Of a stretch of 64,000 nt of DNA, positions 47,640 to 58,440 are shown in pieces; position 1 is the stretch's first letter, and every line of letters starts with the position of its first letter. The position numbers were made by a program, and so were the translations under genes. A model generated the notes under the pieces. The model did not search any database. It was not told the origin of the DNA and was given only the letters and a program-made list of their open reading frames with translations. This DNA comes from Anoplopoma fimbria (Eukaryota > Chordata > Actinopteri > Perciformes > Anoplopomatidae): positions 11,872,976 through 11,936,975 of the forward strand of contig NC_072467.1 of the NCBI RefSeq assembly GCF_027596085.1, read 5' to 3'.

Positions 47640-48254
47640 ACTCTGTGGTGGCATCAGCCATCTTCTATGGAGTGGTCTGCTGGAGCAGCAGCATCTCGAC
47701 AGCCGACAAAAATAGACTTAACAAACTTGTCAGGAATGCCAGCTGTGTGCTGGGGTGTCCACTAGATACATTGGAAGTGGTGGGAGAGAGGAGGATGATG
47801 GCCAAGCTATCATCCCTGATGGACAACACCTCCCACCCCATGCAGGACACCCTGGCAGCTCTGTACAGCTCTTTCAGCCACCGGCTGCTTCACCCCCGGT
47901 GTGTGAAGGAGAGGTACCGCAGGTCCTTCCTTCCTGCTGCTGTCAGGCTGCACAACCAGCTCTGTCTACCATCCCAGTAGACCACACAACACTAAAAATC
48001 TGTGCAATATAAATACACTGTGCAATACTATAATTATTCTGTCTGTATATATAATATTTTAGTTATCATGGAGTTTTTTTTACTTATTTAATATTCTTTA
48101 CTGCATTATAACTGTTTTACTTATTTATAATAGTTGTTTTGATCTTGTTTTTTTTTACTATGTCTCTTGTTTGCACTATACTCTATGCTGCTGTAATACT
48201 GTAAATTACCCCGCTGCAGGACTAATAAAGGATTATCTTATCTTATTTTATCTT
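47640..48254 (+). mobile_element. 5'-truncated non-LTR retrotransposon (LINE) fragment
   Basis: The open part 47645-47980 encodes about 110 residues ending in SQ before TAG. The text AIFYGVVCWSSS, NRLNKLVRNAS, LSSLMDNTSHPM and RYRRSFLPAAVRLHN is typical of the C-terminal end of reverse transcriptases from fish non-LTR elements of the CR1/Rex/Jockey type. A 3' UTR of about 270 bp ends in a short TCTTATCTTA-like repeat. There is no true start codon; the rest of the element is missing. It replaces about 1 kb of repeat unit 2. Confidence 0.88.
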
Positions 48255-48613
48255 ACTTTCTGTAACCACTTGAGCATGAAAGCATGGTGGAATTAGCTAG
48301 CTAACTAGCCAGCTGCTAAATGACTTACATTTAACATTTTAATGCTTCATCTCCACACTCTAGTAACAGGGTAGGAAAGAACATTGCCATCGCCAGATAT
48401 TCAGTCATTAACACTGATTCACCAGATTATGTAATTTGCTGAAAGCTTAATTTCAAGTACACAAAAAGAACAGAACAGGCTTTTCCTATGATGGTAACGC
48501 AACTCACTGGTACAGAAAATGATGAAGATTAAAAAATTTGCAAGCCTACAAATCCCAATGACGGTAATCTTGGAAAACCAGAAAAAAACATCAGAAGCAA
48601 TCTTCTTAAAAAC

Positions 48614-49319
48614 CAGTGGCGAATCGTAACTATCAGAATGGGCCCTTCTATACCTCCCTACAAATAAAAAAAATACTAACTAGAAATATGGTCGTCCCTG
48701 GCCGCTTTTATGTTATATGCAAAACATAATGTTACTGCTCCATCTTCAAAAATGATGTTGTTCTAGTTATCGTCTTGAAAAGGGCACTGATAATAAATCG
48801 GCAATAATATCATCTCCACCTGCTACGATATCTTCACCACCGGCTGCGTGAATATTATCTCCACCTGTTGCCATTTTCAGAGTCAGCTATCGATCGCTAA
48901 TTAGCATTAAGCTAGGTTTCGTGAGCGGGTCTTCTAGAATACCCTGGAGCCGGGAAAATTATGAGAGAATACGCCCATTGGCTACAAATCCAAATATTAT
49001 TGGTTGATCAAATTGTCAATCCAAACGTACGCTCTCATTATGTTCAATTGTCAGGGCATTCTATCAAAGAAATAGAATACCCTGGATGGACGATATTCTA
49101 CCCAGAGACACGTAGAGAAAAATATCTGATTGCATTTTTTTACATTAAACCACTCGAATAAGCAAAGCATGGACGGAAAACAACAGAAACAAGTCGGCAT
49201 AATTTTAAATTTTATTTTATTTTATTAACAGAATTAATCAGATATGTTTTTTATTTTTTTGATCTGAGGATTCAAGGGCCTTCTCTAAATACCTTGAAGG
49301 CCCTGACATTTCGCCACTG
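48614..49319. mobile_element. Non-autonomous hAT transposon (706 bp)
   Basis: Terminal inverted repeats start CAGTGGCGAA on both ends and continue into an imperfect GGGCCTT block. It is bounded by a perfect 8-bp target duplication, TTAAAAAC, at 48606-48613 and 49320-49327, diagnostic for hAT insertions. The longest open frame (48961-49161) shows no transposase motif. It lies in unit 3 of the tRNA-Pro array. Confidence 0.93.
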
Positions 49320-49958
49320 TTAAAAACACACCACTAACAAAGGTCCAGGTCAGGCCTCCGGTAATAAGTTGCTTGATAGTTACAACCAGGCCCTCTCCTA
49401 GTGATGGCCCTTCATTTACGTCTTCATAAATATGCTTTAATGAAATAAAACCAACAGACTTTGACATAAAAATGAAGACATGATTTGTCCTAAGAAAATG
49501 CAGTTTGTTTTTTATGTGAAGCTAATGTTTCAGCTCAAGTGTCTTCAGACCCACTGTCAATAGATCAGTGGGTGAGGGAAAACAAAGGAATCAACAAACC
49601 GGATGAAGAAAAAGGTGCAAACCCTTAGCAGAGTTTAGGAAAAGCCAGTAGCCATATCACACTCCAAAATGGGTGAGTTTTCAACTTGAGGTCTGTTTGA
49701 GTGAGATATGTAGCATATGATGATGTCAGTTGACAAAAAATAACCTCAAAATGCCCAGTTCTACTTGAAAATGCTGTAAAGAGCTCAGAGGAAGAGTGCT
49801 GAATGGGAGGTAAAATGTTGAGCAGCAGAGGGTGCTCTTTGACCAGATTAGATACAGGTCTTCAAGATGCCACATCACCAGAGCAGAACTTAAATGCAGG
49901 TCTGCAAAGAGTAAGTAGGGGGACGGCATCTAGTCCCTCTTTTCCAGCATTGAAATAT

Positions 49959-50030
49959 GGCTCGTTGGTCTAGGGGTATGATTCTCGCTTTGGGTGCGAG
50001 AGGTCCCGGGTTCAAATCCCGGACGAGCCC
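49959..50030 (+). tRNA. tRNA-Pro (anticodon TGG), unit 3
   Basis: Differs from the unit 1 and 2 genes at the first anticodon base: the loop reads TTTGGGT instead of TTAGGGT, so the anticodon is TGG (decodes CCA/CCG). The rest of the cloverleaf, the B box and a TTTT terminator (GACTTTTAAC) are intact, so it looks functional. It is a change of isoacceptor but not of amino acid. Confidence 0.96.
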
Positions 50031-53000
50031 TGACTTTTAACAATGGGTTTCATCGGGTATAACAAAAAGCGTATGATTAACAGAAGTCGAAAATCACTGA
50101 AAAGTGCTGTAGTCAAGACATCCATTGGAATTCACTGGCAAATTTACAGTGTGTGTAAAATGTTGCAAAATACACTTGATGCTTGACTTAGTGCCATGAT
50201 TCAACCAAAGCTTTCTTTTATTAATGTCTACTAACTTATATGTCTCATTGAATAGTACACATCCACATTAAAAATGTAGTCTCTGCATTCAACCCATAGT
50301 GGTATTAGGATCAGTGGGCAGTTAGAGGGTATGGTGTCTTGCTCATGGGCACTGGCTGCTGACAGACCACATTGTGTACCTGGTCACTACTACTAGGACT
50401 TGAGCCGATGACCCTCAGATTGCCATGGCATGTCCCCAAAAGAGCAAGCTACTATTACACCTTTCGTGCCTCTTCTAGTACACTGATTAAAATATAATTA
50501 TACAAATAAAATATAAACAAAGATACGATAGGTGTAAAATGAAATAATAAATAGAGTGCATACAAAATATGAAACATGGTTACAAAAAGGTGAATAGTGG
50601 ATGGTATTGTCAGCAACAACAGATGAGACGTCTCTCAGGAGCCTTGGCTCCAAATACATTGCTATCAATTGCTTAAGCTATTTGACCCTTTCACTTAAAT
50701 AACAAATATGTCAACGCAGCCAGCAAACATTACAATTACTTTTTTTCACATGATAACACACTAAATCTACACATAAATCACAGTTACTGAGACTGACTCT
50801 CAGAGAGCCAAACCTCAGCTCAAGTGTACAAAACTCTAAACACATTTTTTCTGCTTTGCACCCAATTTGCAATTCAACATGGCACTTTTTGAAACACACT
50901 GCACACAGTTCTCTACCTAAGACACAAGAATCTGACATAAAGTCTATTTTTTTGCAATTTCGAAAGACTTGCACCATCCAATATGCAACATCCATTGACC
51001 AATTGGCCGATACACGTGCCACCTTGCGAAACACCTTAATACTTGGTTGTTGACCCATCAATCAGGTTGTATGCACAATAAAAAGACCACAGGTGAGTAT
51101 CTATTTACTACAACAACAATGGAAGCCAGCATAGCAGTGAGTTTTCAAAAACATGCATAGGCTGCTGTTCTGATTTGCTGCTGTTCTGATTTGCAGTGCA
51201 AAATGCAACCTTTGGAAATGCATCGGTGTACTGATTGATTTTTCAGTGTGGAGAGAAATACATGTTTTCATCAGTGTGCAGTACTGCTAGTCTTGTGTGT
51301 TGTGTTTGTTTAATTTATTCATGTGCTTCACTCTAACAATAATGCTGAAAAATCTGACTCAGACTATATCCTTAAAAAGGTGAAAATATTAAAAGTATTT
51401 TTGATTGAGCACAGGAGTGTGTCATTTGTTTAAACAGGATCAGATCGTAACAGCCAATATACTGTATGTGCCACGCGGTGACGATATATAAGGTCCTACT
51501 TGTGTTTGTGCTTGTGTGAATCGGGTGTTTTGTTTTGACAAATGAGCTCTATTTTCAAAATTGTGCTTAAATGATTGTAAACTATAAAATTCACGTGGCT
51601 TGTCCTATCTTATCAATAAGGAATAAAATTACAAAATAATTTTTACATAAAAAAACGAACAATTTAAATCATTGAAGGCATCCTCAACAAGAAAACACTT
51701 TAGCAGACTATGTGTGTTAGTTGTATGGGGCACTAAATTTAATAATAAAGACTCCCAGCGGAGTGGAGGAGTCTTGCCACTGGTCACAAGCCCACCATTC
51801 CACTCACTTTCTGTAACCACTGGAGCATGAAAGCATGGTGGAATTAGCTAGCTAACTAGCCAGCTGCTAAATGACTTACATTTAATATTTGAATGCTTCA
51901 TCTCCACACTCTAGTAACAGGGTAGGAAAGAACATTGCTATCGCCAGATATTCAGTCATTAACACTGATTCACCAGATTATGTAATTTGCTGAAAGATTA
52001 ATTTCATGTACACAAAAAGAACAGAACAGGCTTTTCCTATGACTGTTATGCAACTCACTGGTACAGAAAAATGCATCTTAAAGCAAAAACGATAGATGCT
52101 GTGGGGAGAGTAGAGGAGCAGTCTGATAAGAGGATGTTAATATTGTACTTTAGACTTATCTACTGCACAAATGACAATAATGGGCAATGTAGGAGAATCT
52201 AGGCAAATTCACTCATCAGTTGGACTGATAATTTGGTCAACCTTAATGTGTCAATGAAGATTAAAAAAATTAGCAGTCCTAAAAATCCAAGTGATGATAA
52301 TCTGGAGAAAAAACAAGAAAAAAATATCAGAAACAATCTTCTTAAACAGTTTATGAGAACATTCATCTGTGATGAAATCTAAGAAAAATACAGGCAAAGC
52401 TAAACATGGCAACATGTTTCCGAAATAGGACCTGCTCCTTTCTACTTTGAACTATTTTTCACAGGTACAGCTCATGGTCAACTTTAGCTCAAAGCTCATG
52501 GAAACATAAAATACTTTTAGAAACACACCACTAACAAAGGTCCAGGTCAGGCCTCCGGTAATAAGTTGCTTAATAGTTACAACCAGGCCCTCTCCTAGTG
52601 ATGGCCCTTCATCTGCATTTTTATAAATATGCTATAATGGAATAAAACACACAGACCTTGACTTAAAAATTAAGACATGATTTGTCATAAAAAAAATGCA
52701 GTTTGTTTTTCATGTGAAGTTGATGTTTGAGCTCACTTGTCATCAAACCCACTGATGAAAAATGCTGAGGGAAAACAAAGGAAACAGCAATCCGGATGAT
52801 CAGAAAGGTGCAAACCCTTAGCAGAGTTTAGGAAAAGCCAGTAGCCATATCAAACTCCCAAAGGGGTTAGTTTTCAATTTGAGGTCTGTTTGGGTGAGGC
52901 CATCCAACATACCGTGAGATATGCATCAGATGTTGAGGTCAGTTGCCAAAAAACCCCTCAAAATTGAGGCACAGTTCTACATGAGAAGGCTGTAAAGAGC

Positions 53001-53165
53001 TCAGAGGAAGAGTGCTGAATGGGATGTAAAATGTTGAGCAGCAGAGGGTGCTCTTTGACCAGATTGGATACAGGTCTTCAAGATGCCACATCACCAGAGC
53101 AGAACTTAAATGCAGGTCTGCAAAGAGTAAGTAGGGGGACGGCATCTAGTCCCTCTTTTCCAGCA

Positions 53166-54305
53166 CTATACTTAAAATACTTTTTCTAAACTCTTAACAC
53201 AGACTTACACCTACAAAACACAATTGGCCAAATAGATCATTTTCTTCTCAAAAGCACATTTTGTTAACTATATACTAACTCTTCATTTCAAAATAGAAGA
53301 CATCTTTCTCTGCACACACTAACTTTACCAAAACACTGGACATCTGACTCAAAATGAAATTATTCTTTCAAAGAATAACTCTTGTTTTCACTTCACAAGG
53401 AACATGCAGCCAATCAAAGTACACCAGGTTTCAAAATACTGGCTATTGTGGACATTACAAAAACTGCATAGACTTTTATGTTTCAGTTTTACAGGTATTT
53501 GCATGCAAAACATGCAATCCACTGTTTTTTACGCCAAATTTTTTGGTTGGGAACTGTACTGTATATCCACATGTAATGTTCACATTCAAAAGCATTCCAG
53601 TAAAAAGCGAATCAGTTTTTTTTTCTTTACTGTTTACTACAGGAGGTATAGTAGAAATACTGTTTACAGTATGATACAACAGAAAACGTTTTACAGTATT
53701 GTTTAAAGTTAACAAAATATCCATGAACAAAAAAGCAACAGCAAAAAGCCCAGTAAAAAGGGAGAACTAAAAAAAAGCACAAAATTCCTTTATCTAATCC
53801 CTGCGATCTTCAGGGTTAGGCCACAAGTTTTCATCCACATCGCATCTGATGTTATCCAAGGCGATACACCTTGGATAAAACCGCTTGGAATCAGCTGTGG
53901 TTGACCCAATATACCCAACATACATCAGCTGTGTGTCAATTATTCAATTGTTTGTTTATTATCAGCTGAGATATATTGTTTTAGAACTGATATTACTGTA
54001 TTACAGAAGCAGAGGTTTTTATACTGTATCTAAGGTTTGGAATATTGTGTTTGCAATTGTGGGATGTTGTGTGTTAACATTTGTAAATAATACAAAAACA
54101 ATCCATAATTTTGTTTGGAGGTATAGCTTGTCTGTTAAGAAAATGTAAGCATTATATAAATGTGTTCACTGACTGCATATTGTGTGAAAACAACATGAAA
54201 TGTGTGAATGGTATGGCCACAAAGGACCGATGTTGTGCTAATCGTGTTTAGAGTTTTGAAAATGTGACTACTGTTTAGAAAAACGCTTGTTAGCGACTGA
54301 AAAAA
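53166..54305. mobile_element. Tc1-like MITE, both termini missing, replacing the unit 4 tRNA-Pro
   Basis: Nearly identical to 61675-62804 across about 1.14 kb. It lacks the outer 30-odd bases of the left end and the final bases of the right end, so no TIR pair remains. The left junction follows CTCTTTTCCAGCA, the sequence that in units 1, 2, 3 and 5 leads directly into the tRNA; the right junction resumes at CCACATTAAAAATGTAG, which in unit 3 is at about 50265. About 310 bp including the tRNA gene are gone. Confidence 0.88.
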
Positions 54306-54773
54306 TCCACATTAAAAATGTAGCCTCTGCATTCAACCCATAGTGGTATTAGGATCAGTGGGCAGTTAGAGGGTGTGGTGTCTTGCTCATGGGTACTGGC
54401 TGCTGACAGACCACATTGTGCACCTGGTCACTACTACTAGGACTTGAGCCGATGACCCTCAGATTGCCATGGCATGTCCCCAAATGAACAAGCTACTATT
54501 ACACCTTTCGTGCCTCTTCTAGTACACTGATATAATATAATTATACAAATAAAATATAAAAAAAGATACGATATGTGCAAAATTAAATATTGAATAGAGT
54601 TTCAAAAATATGAAACATGGTTGCAAAAAGGGGATGCAGGTGAATAGTGGATGGTATTGTCAGCAACAACAGAGGTGAAGTCTCTCAGGAGCCTTGGCTC
54701 CAAATACATTGCTATCAATTGCTTAAACTATTTGACCCTTTCACCTAAATCACAAATATGGCACCGCAGCCAA

Positions 54774-55230
54774 CAAACTTTACAATTACAGTTTTTTTCA
54801 CATGCTTCCAAACTAAAACGACACATAAACCACAAAACTCTAAGCACATGTTCTGCCTTGTACCCAATTTGCAATTCAACATGGCACTTTCTGCAACACA
54901 CCGCACACAGTTCTCTACATAAAACATAGGAACCTGACTCGGTTGCACCACTCTAGAAAGTCCTGCAGCGGATTAATCCCTGAACGAATAACTTTTTCTG
55001 CCATTTCAAAACACTTTACCATCCAAAACTCAGCACCCATTGACCAAATGGCCGATACACGAGCCACCTGGCTAAAACATTGTATTACTGGATTGTCAAC
55101 TTATCAATCAGGTTCAATGCACTATAAAAAGGCCACAGGTGAGTACCTGTTCACAACAACAGTAGAAGCCAACATAACAGTGAGTTTTCAATAACATGCA
55201 TTTTCAATTGAGAAAAAACTTTTTTGACTC
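54774..55230. mobile_element. Repeat-unit element with CAGTTTTTTTC-type terminus (copy in unit 4)
   Basis: TTACAGTTTTTTTCACATG at about 54783 resembles the TA-CAGTTTTTTTC terminus of the MITE at 61641. The same internal block (GCACCCAATTTGCAATTCAA, CACGTGCCACCTGGC, AGACCACAGGTGAGTA) recurs at 44556-44990, 50735-51160 and in part at 56520-56830, and in inverted orientation at about 58030-58440. It is probably an old non-autonomous DNA transposon carried along in the tandem units. Its right terminus is not clear. Confidence 0.5.
54936..54985 (-). pseudogene. Captured 50-bp fragment of setd6 exon 2
   Basis: This stretch matches 41782-41831, inside setd6 exon 2, with three mismatches in 50 bases, same orientation. 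The shared core includes AGAAAGTCCTGCAGCGGATT. It interrupts the unit sequence between CCTGAC and ATAACTTTTT, and is absent from the equivalent positions of units 1 (about 44757) and 3 (about 50935). It cannot encode anything by itself. Confidence 0.9.
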
Positions 55231-56375
55231 CACAATGATTGTGTGTGGAGAGAATTAAATGTTTTCATCAGTGTGCAGTACTGCTAGTCTTGTGTGTGGT
55301 TTGGTGAATTTATTCATGTACTTCACTCAATAAAACCCAGAATATATCATTTGAAAGGTGTAAATATTAAAAGTGTTTTTGCTTGAGCACTGCAGTGTGT
55401 AATTGGTTTAAACAGAATCAGATCACATAAGCCAATATATGTATAATACAGTGACAAAATAGTTTTTGTAATGAAATATTGTCAGGTGTTCTGCTGTTTG
55501 TGTTTGTGCTTGTGTGAATTGTGTGTATTGTTTTGAGAAATGAGCCATGTTTTCAAAATTGTGCTTAAATTATTGTCAAATCCACTTGGCTTGTCCTATC
55601 GTATTAATAAAGAATAAGAATATTAAATAATTTGTCCATTTAAAAAAAAAAAAAAGAGTCAATCCTTATAGGCATCATAAACATAAAACATGTAAGTCAT
55701 CATCATGTAAGACCGTTAACAGACTTCATGAACGTCACATATGTGTCTTAGTAGTATGGGGCACTACATTTAATAATGAAGTCTCCCAGCGGAGTGGAGG
55801 AGTGACTGTTAGACCCAGCCCTGCCAGTGGCCACAAGCCGCTAATCCGCTCACTTTATATAACCAATGTAGCATGAAATCATGATGGAATTAGCTAGCTA
55901 ACTAGCCAGCTGCTAATTATGAGAAACATTTAACAATTTAATCCTTCATGCCCAGACTCGAGTAACAGCGTAGGAAAGTACATTGCCATTACCAGATATT
56001 TAGTCTGTAACACTGATTCACCAGATAATGTATTTTGCTGTAAAGCCAGCAGCCATATCACAATCCAAAATGGATGAGTTTCAACTTGAGGTCTGTTTGA
56101 GTGAGGCCGGCCCACTTACCATGAGATATGCAGCAACTGTTCATGTCACAAAATAACCTCAAAATTGAGGCACAGTTCTATATTAGAATGCTGTAAAGAG
56201 CTCAGAGGAAGAGTGCTGAATGGGATGTAAAATGTTGAGCAGCAGAGGGTGCTCTTTGACCAGATTGGATACAGGTCTTCAAGATGCCACATCACCAGAG
56301 CAGAACTTAAATGCAGGTCTGCAAAGAGTAAGTAGGGGGACGGCATCTAGTCCCTCTTTTCCAGCATTGAAATAT

Positions 56376-56447
56376 GGCTCGTTGGTCTAGGGGTATGATT
56401 CTCGCTTAGGGTGCGAGAGGTCCCGGGTTCAAATCCCGGACGAGCCC
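56376..56447 (+). tRNA. tRNA-Pro (anticodon AGG), unit 5
   Basis: Same 72-base gene as units 1 and 2, followed by AGATTTTAAT, which supplies a TTTT terminator. Immediately downstream the unit sequence is shortened compared with units 1-3. Confidence 0.97.
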
Positions 56448-57196
56448 AGATTTTAATTGATGTGTTTCAATGGGTAGAACAAAAAGTGAATGATTAACAT
56501 TAGTCAAAAATCACTGAAAAGTGATTCAACATGGCACTTTTTACACACTTCACACAGTTCTGTACCTAAGACACAGGAATCTGACATAAAGTTGTTGTTT
56601 TTTTGCAATTTCGAAACACTTGCACCATCCAAAATGCAACATCCATTGACCAATTGGCCGATACACGTGCCACCTGGCAAAACACCTTAATACTTGGTTG
56701 TTGACTCATCATTCAGGTTGTATGCACAATAAAAAGACCACAGGTGAGTACCTGTTTACAACAACAATGGAAGAAAGCATAGCAGTGAGTTTTCAAAAAC
56801 ATGCATAATCAATTGAAAAAAAAATGTTTTGACTCCACAAATTATTTTGCTGTGACCACAACTGCTGTTCTGATTTGCAGTGCAAAATGCAACCTTTAGA
56901 AATGCATCGGTGTATTGATTGATTTTTCAGTGTGGAGAGAAATAAATGTTTTAATCAGTGTGCAGTACTGCTAGTCTTGTGTTTTGTGTTTGTTTAATTT
57001 ATTCATGTACTTCACTCTAACAATAATGCTGAAAAATCAAACCCAGACTATATCATTAAAAAGGTGGAAATAATAATTGTTCATTTTTTCAAACAGAATC
57101 AGACCATAACATTCAATATATGTGCCACGCGGTGACCTTGTATAATAAGGTCCTACTTGTGTTTGTGCTGGTGTGAATTGTGTGTTTTGACAAATG

Positions 57197-57506
57197 GTAT
57201 TGGTAAACAGACTGTACTTGTATAGCACTTTTCTAGTCTTCTGACCACTCAAAGCGCTTTCACATTACATATCATTCACCCATTCACACCCATTCATACA
57301 CTGATGACAGGGGCTACCATGCAAGGTGCCACCTGCCCATCAGGATCTATCTAATCATTCACACCCATTCATACACCGATGGCACAGCAACTCAGGGTTA
57401 AGTGTCTTGCCCAAGGACACGTCGACATGGACTGCCGGAGCAGGGATCGAACTGCTGATCCTCTGATTGGAGGACGACCCTGCTCTTCACTGAGCCACAG
57501 TCGCCC
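57197..57506 (-). mobile_element. tRNA-derived SINE in unit 5
   Basis: Read on the minus strand, it has a tRNA-like head with A box TGGCTCAGTGAAGAGCAGGG and B box AGTTCGATCCC, then TCCTTGGGCAAGACACTTAA, GGTGGCACCTTGCATGGTAG and a tail with AAAGCGCTTTGAGTGGTCAG and GTGCTATACAAGTACAG. It is bounded by 7-bp direct repeats ACAAATG at 57190-57196 and 57507-57513. It interrupts a unit sequence that is continuous in units 1 and 3 (GACAAATGAGCTC). Confidence 0.9.
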
Positions 57507-58029
57507 ACAAATGAGCTCTATTTTCAAAATTGTGCTCAAATGGTTGTAAACTGTAAAATTCACGTGGCTTGTCCTATCTTATCAATAAAGAAGAAAACAC
57601 TTTGGCAGACTATATAAACGTCAGTTGTATGTGTGTAAGTTGTATGGGGCACTAAATTTAATAATAAAGACTCCCAGCGGAGTGGAGGAGCCTTGCCACT
57701 GGCCACAAGACCACACAAGCATGGTGGAATTAGCTAGCTAACTAGCCAGCTGCTAAATGACTTACATTTAACATTTGAATGCTTCATCTCCACACTCTAG
57801 TAAGCGTAGGAAAGAACATTGCCATCGCCAGATATTCAGTCGTTAACTGTGATTCACCAGATTATGTAATTTGCTGAAAGCTTAATTTCAAGTACACAAA
57901 AAGAACAGAACAGGCTTTTCCTGTGATTGTAACGCAACTCACAGGTACAGAAAATGTGTCTTAAAGTAAAAACAATAGATGCTGTGGGAGAGACGAGGAG
58001 CGGAGTCTGATAAGTACGTTAACATTGAA

Positions 58030-58440
58030 AAATCCTCCCTGAACCTATTTGGCTCACTGCTATGTTGGCCTTCATTGTTGTTGTAAACAGGTACTTTTGT
58101 CTTTTTTTAGTGCTTGCATCCTGACTAATGAGTTGAAACTCAAAGAATCAGGTCTTTGGCCAGGTGAAACGGCTATCGGCCAGTTTGTCCATGGGTATGT
58201 ACGGCATTTTAAATAACAATGTTTTGAAATGACAAACAAGTGACTTTATGTCAGATTCCGGTTTCATATGTAGAGAACTGTGGTCAGTGTGTTCCAGAAA
58301 ACGCATGTTGAATTGCAAATTGGGTGCAAAGCAGAAAATTAGTTATGAGTTTTGTAGACATGAGCTGAGTTTCATTTTTTTTTTTCAATTGACCCATTTC
58401 AATAACTATGCTTTATGTGTCAATTGAAAAAAAACCTTGA
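58030..58440 (-). repeat. Inverted, diverged copy of the array's internal element
   Basis: The reverse complement matches unit sequence around 50800-51120: TGACTTTATGTCAGATTC, GTAGAGAACTGTG, ATGTTGAATTGCAAATTGGG, GTGCAAAGCAGAAAA. Divergence is clearly greater than among the tandem copies. It closes the array on its right side and ends in CAATTGAAAAAAAACC. Confidence 0.75.

Larger units (their letters stand above)
43185..58020. repeat. Tandem array of five degenerate units bearing tRNA-Pro genes
   Basis: Landmarks recur in the same order: ATATCAGAAACAATCTTCTT, CAGGTCAGGCCTCCGGTAAT, CTTAGCAGAGTTTAGGAAAA, a very conserved block of about 200 bp upstream of each tRNA, the tRNA, CATAGTGGTATTAGGATCAG, and CTAGCTAACTAGCCAGCTGC. 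Approximate units are 43185-46120, 46121-48520, 48521-52250, 52251-56037 and 56038-58020. Spacing between tRNAs 1, 2 and 3 is 3,015 and 2,895 bp. Units differ by substitutions, deletions and insertions described separately. Unit boundaries are approximate because the array is circularly permutable. Confidence 0.9.
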
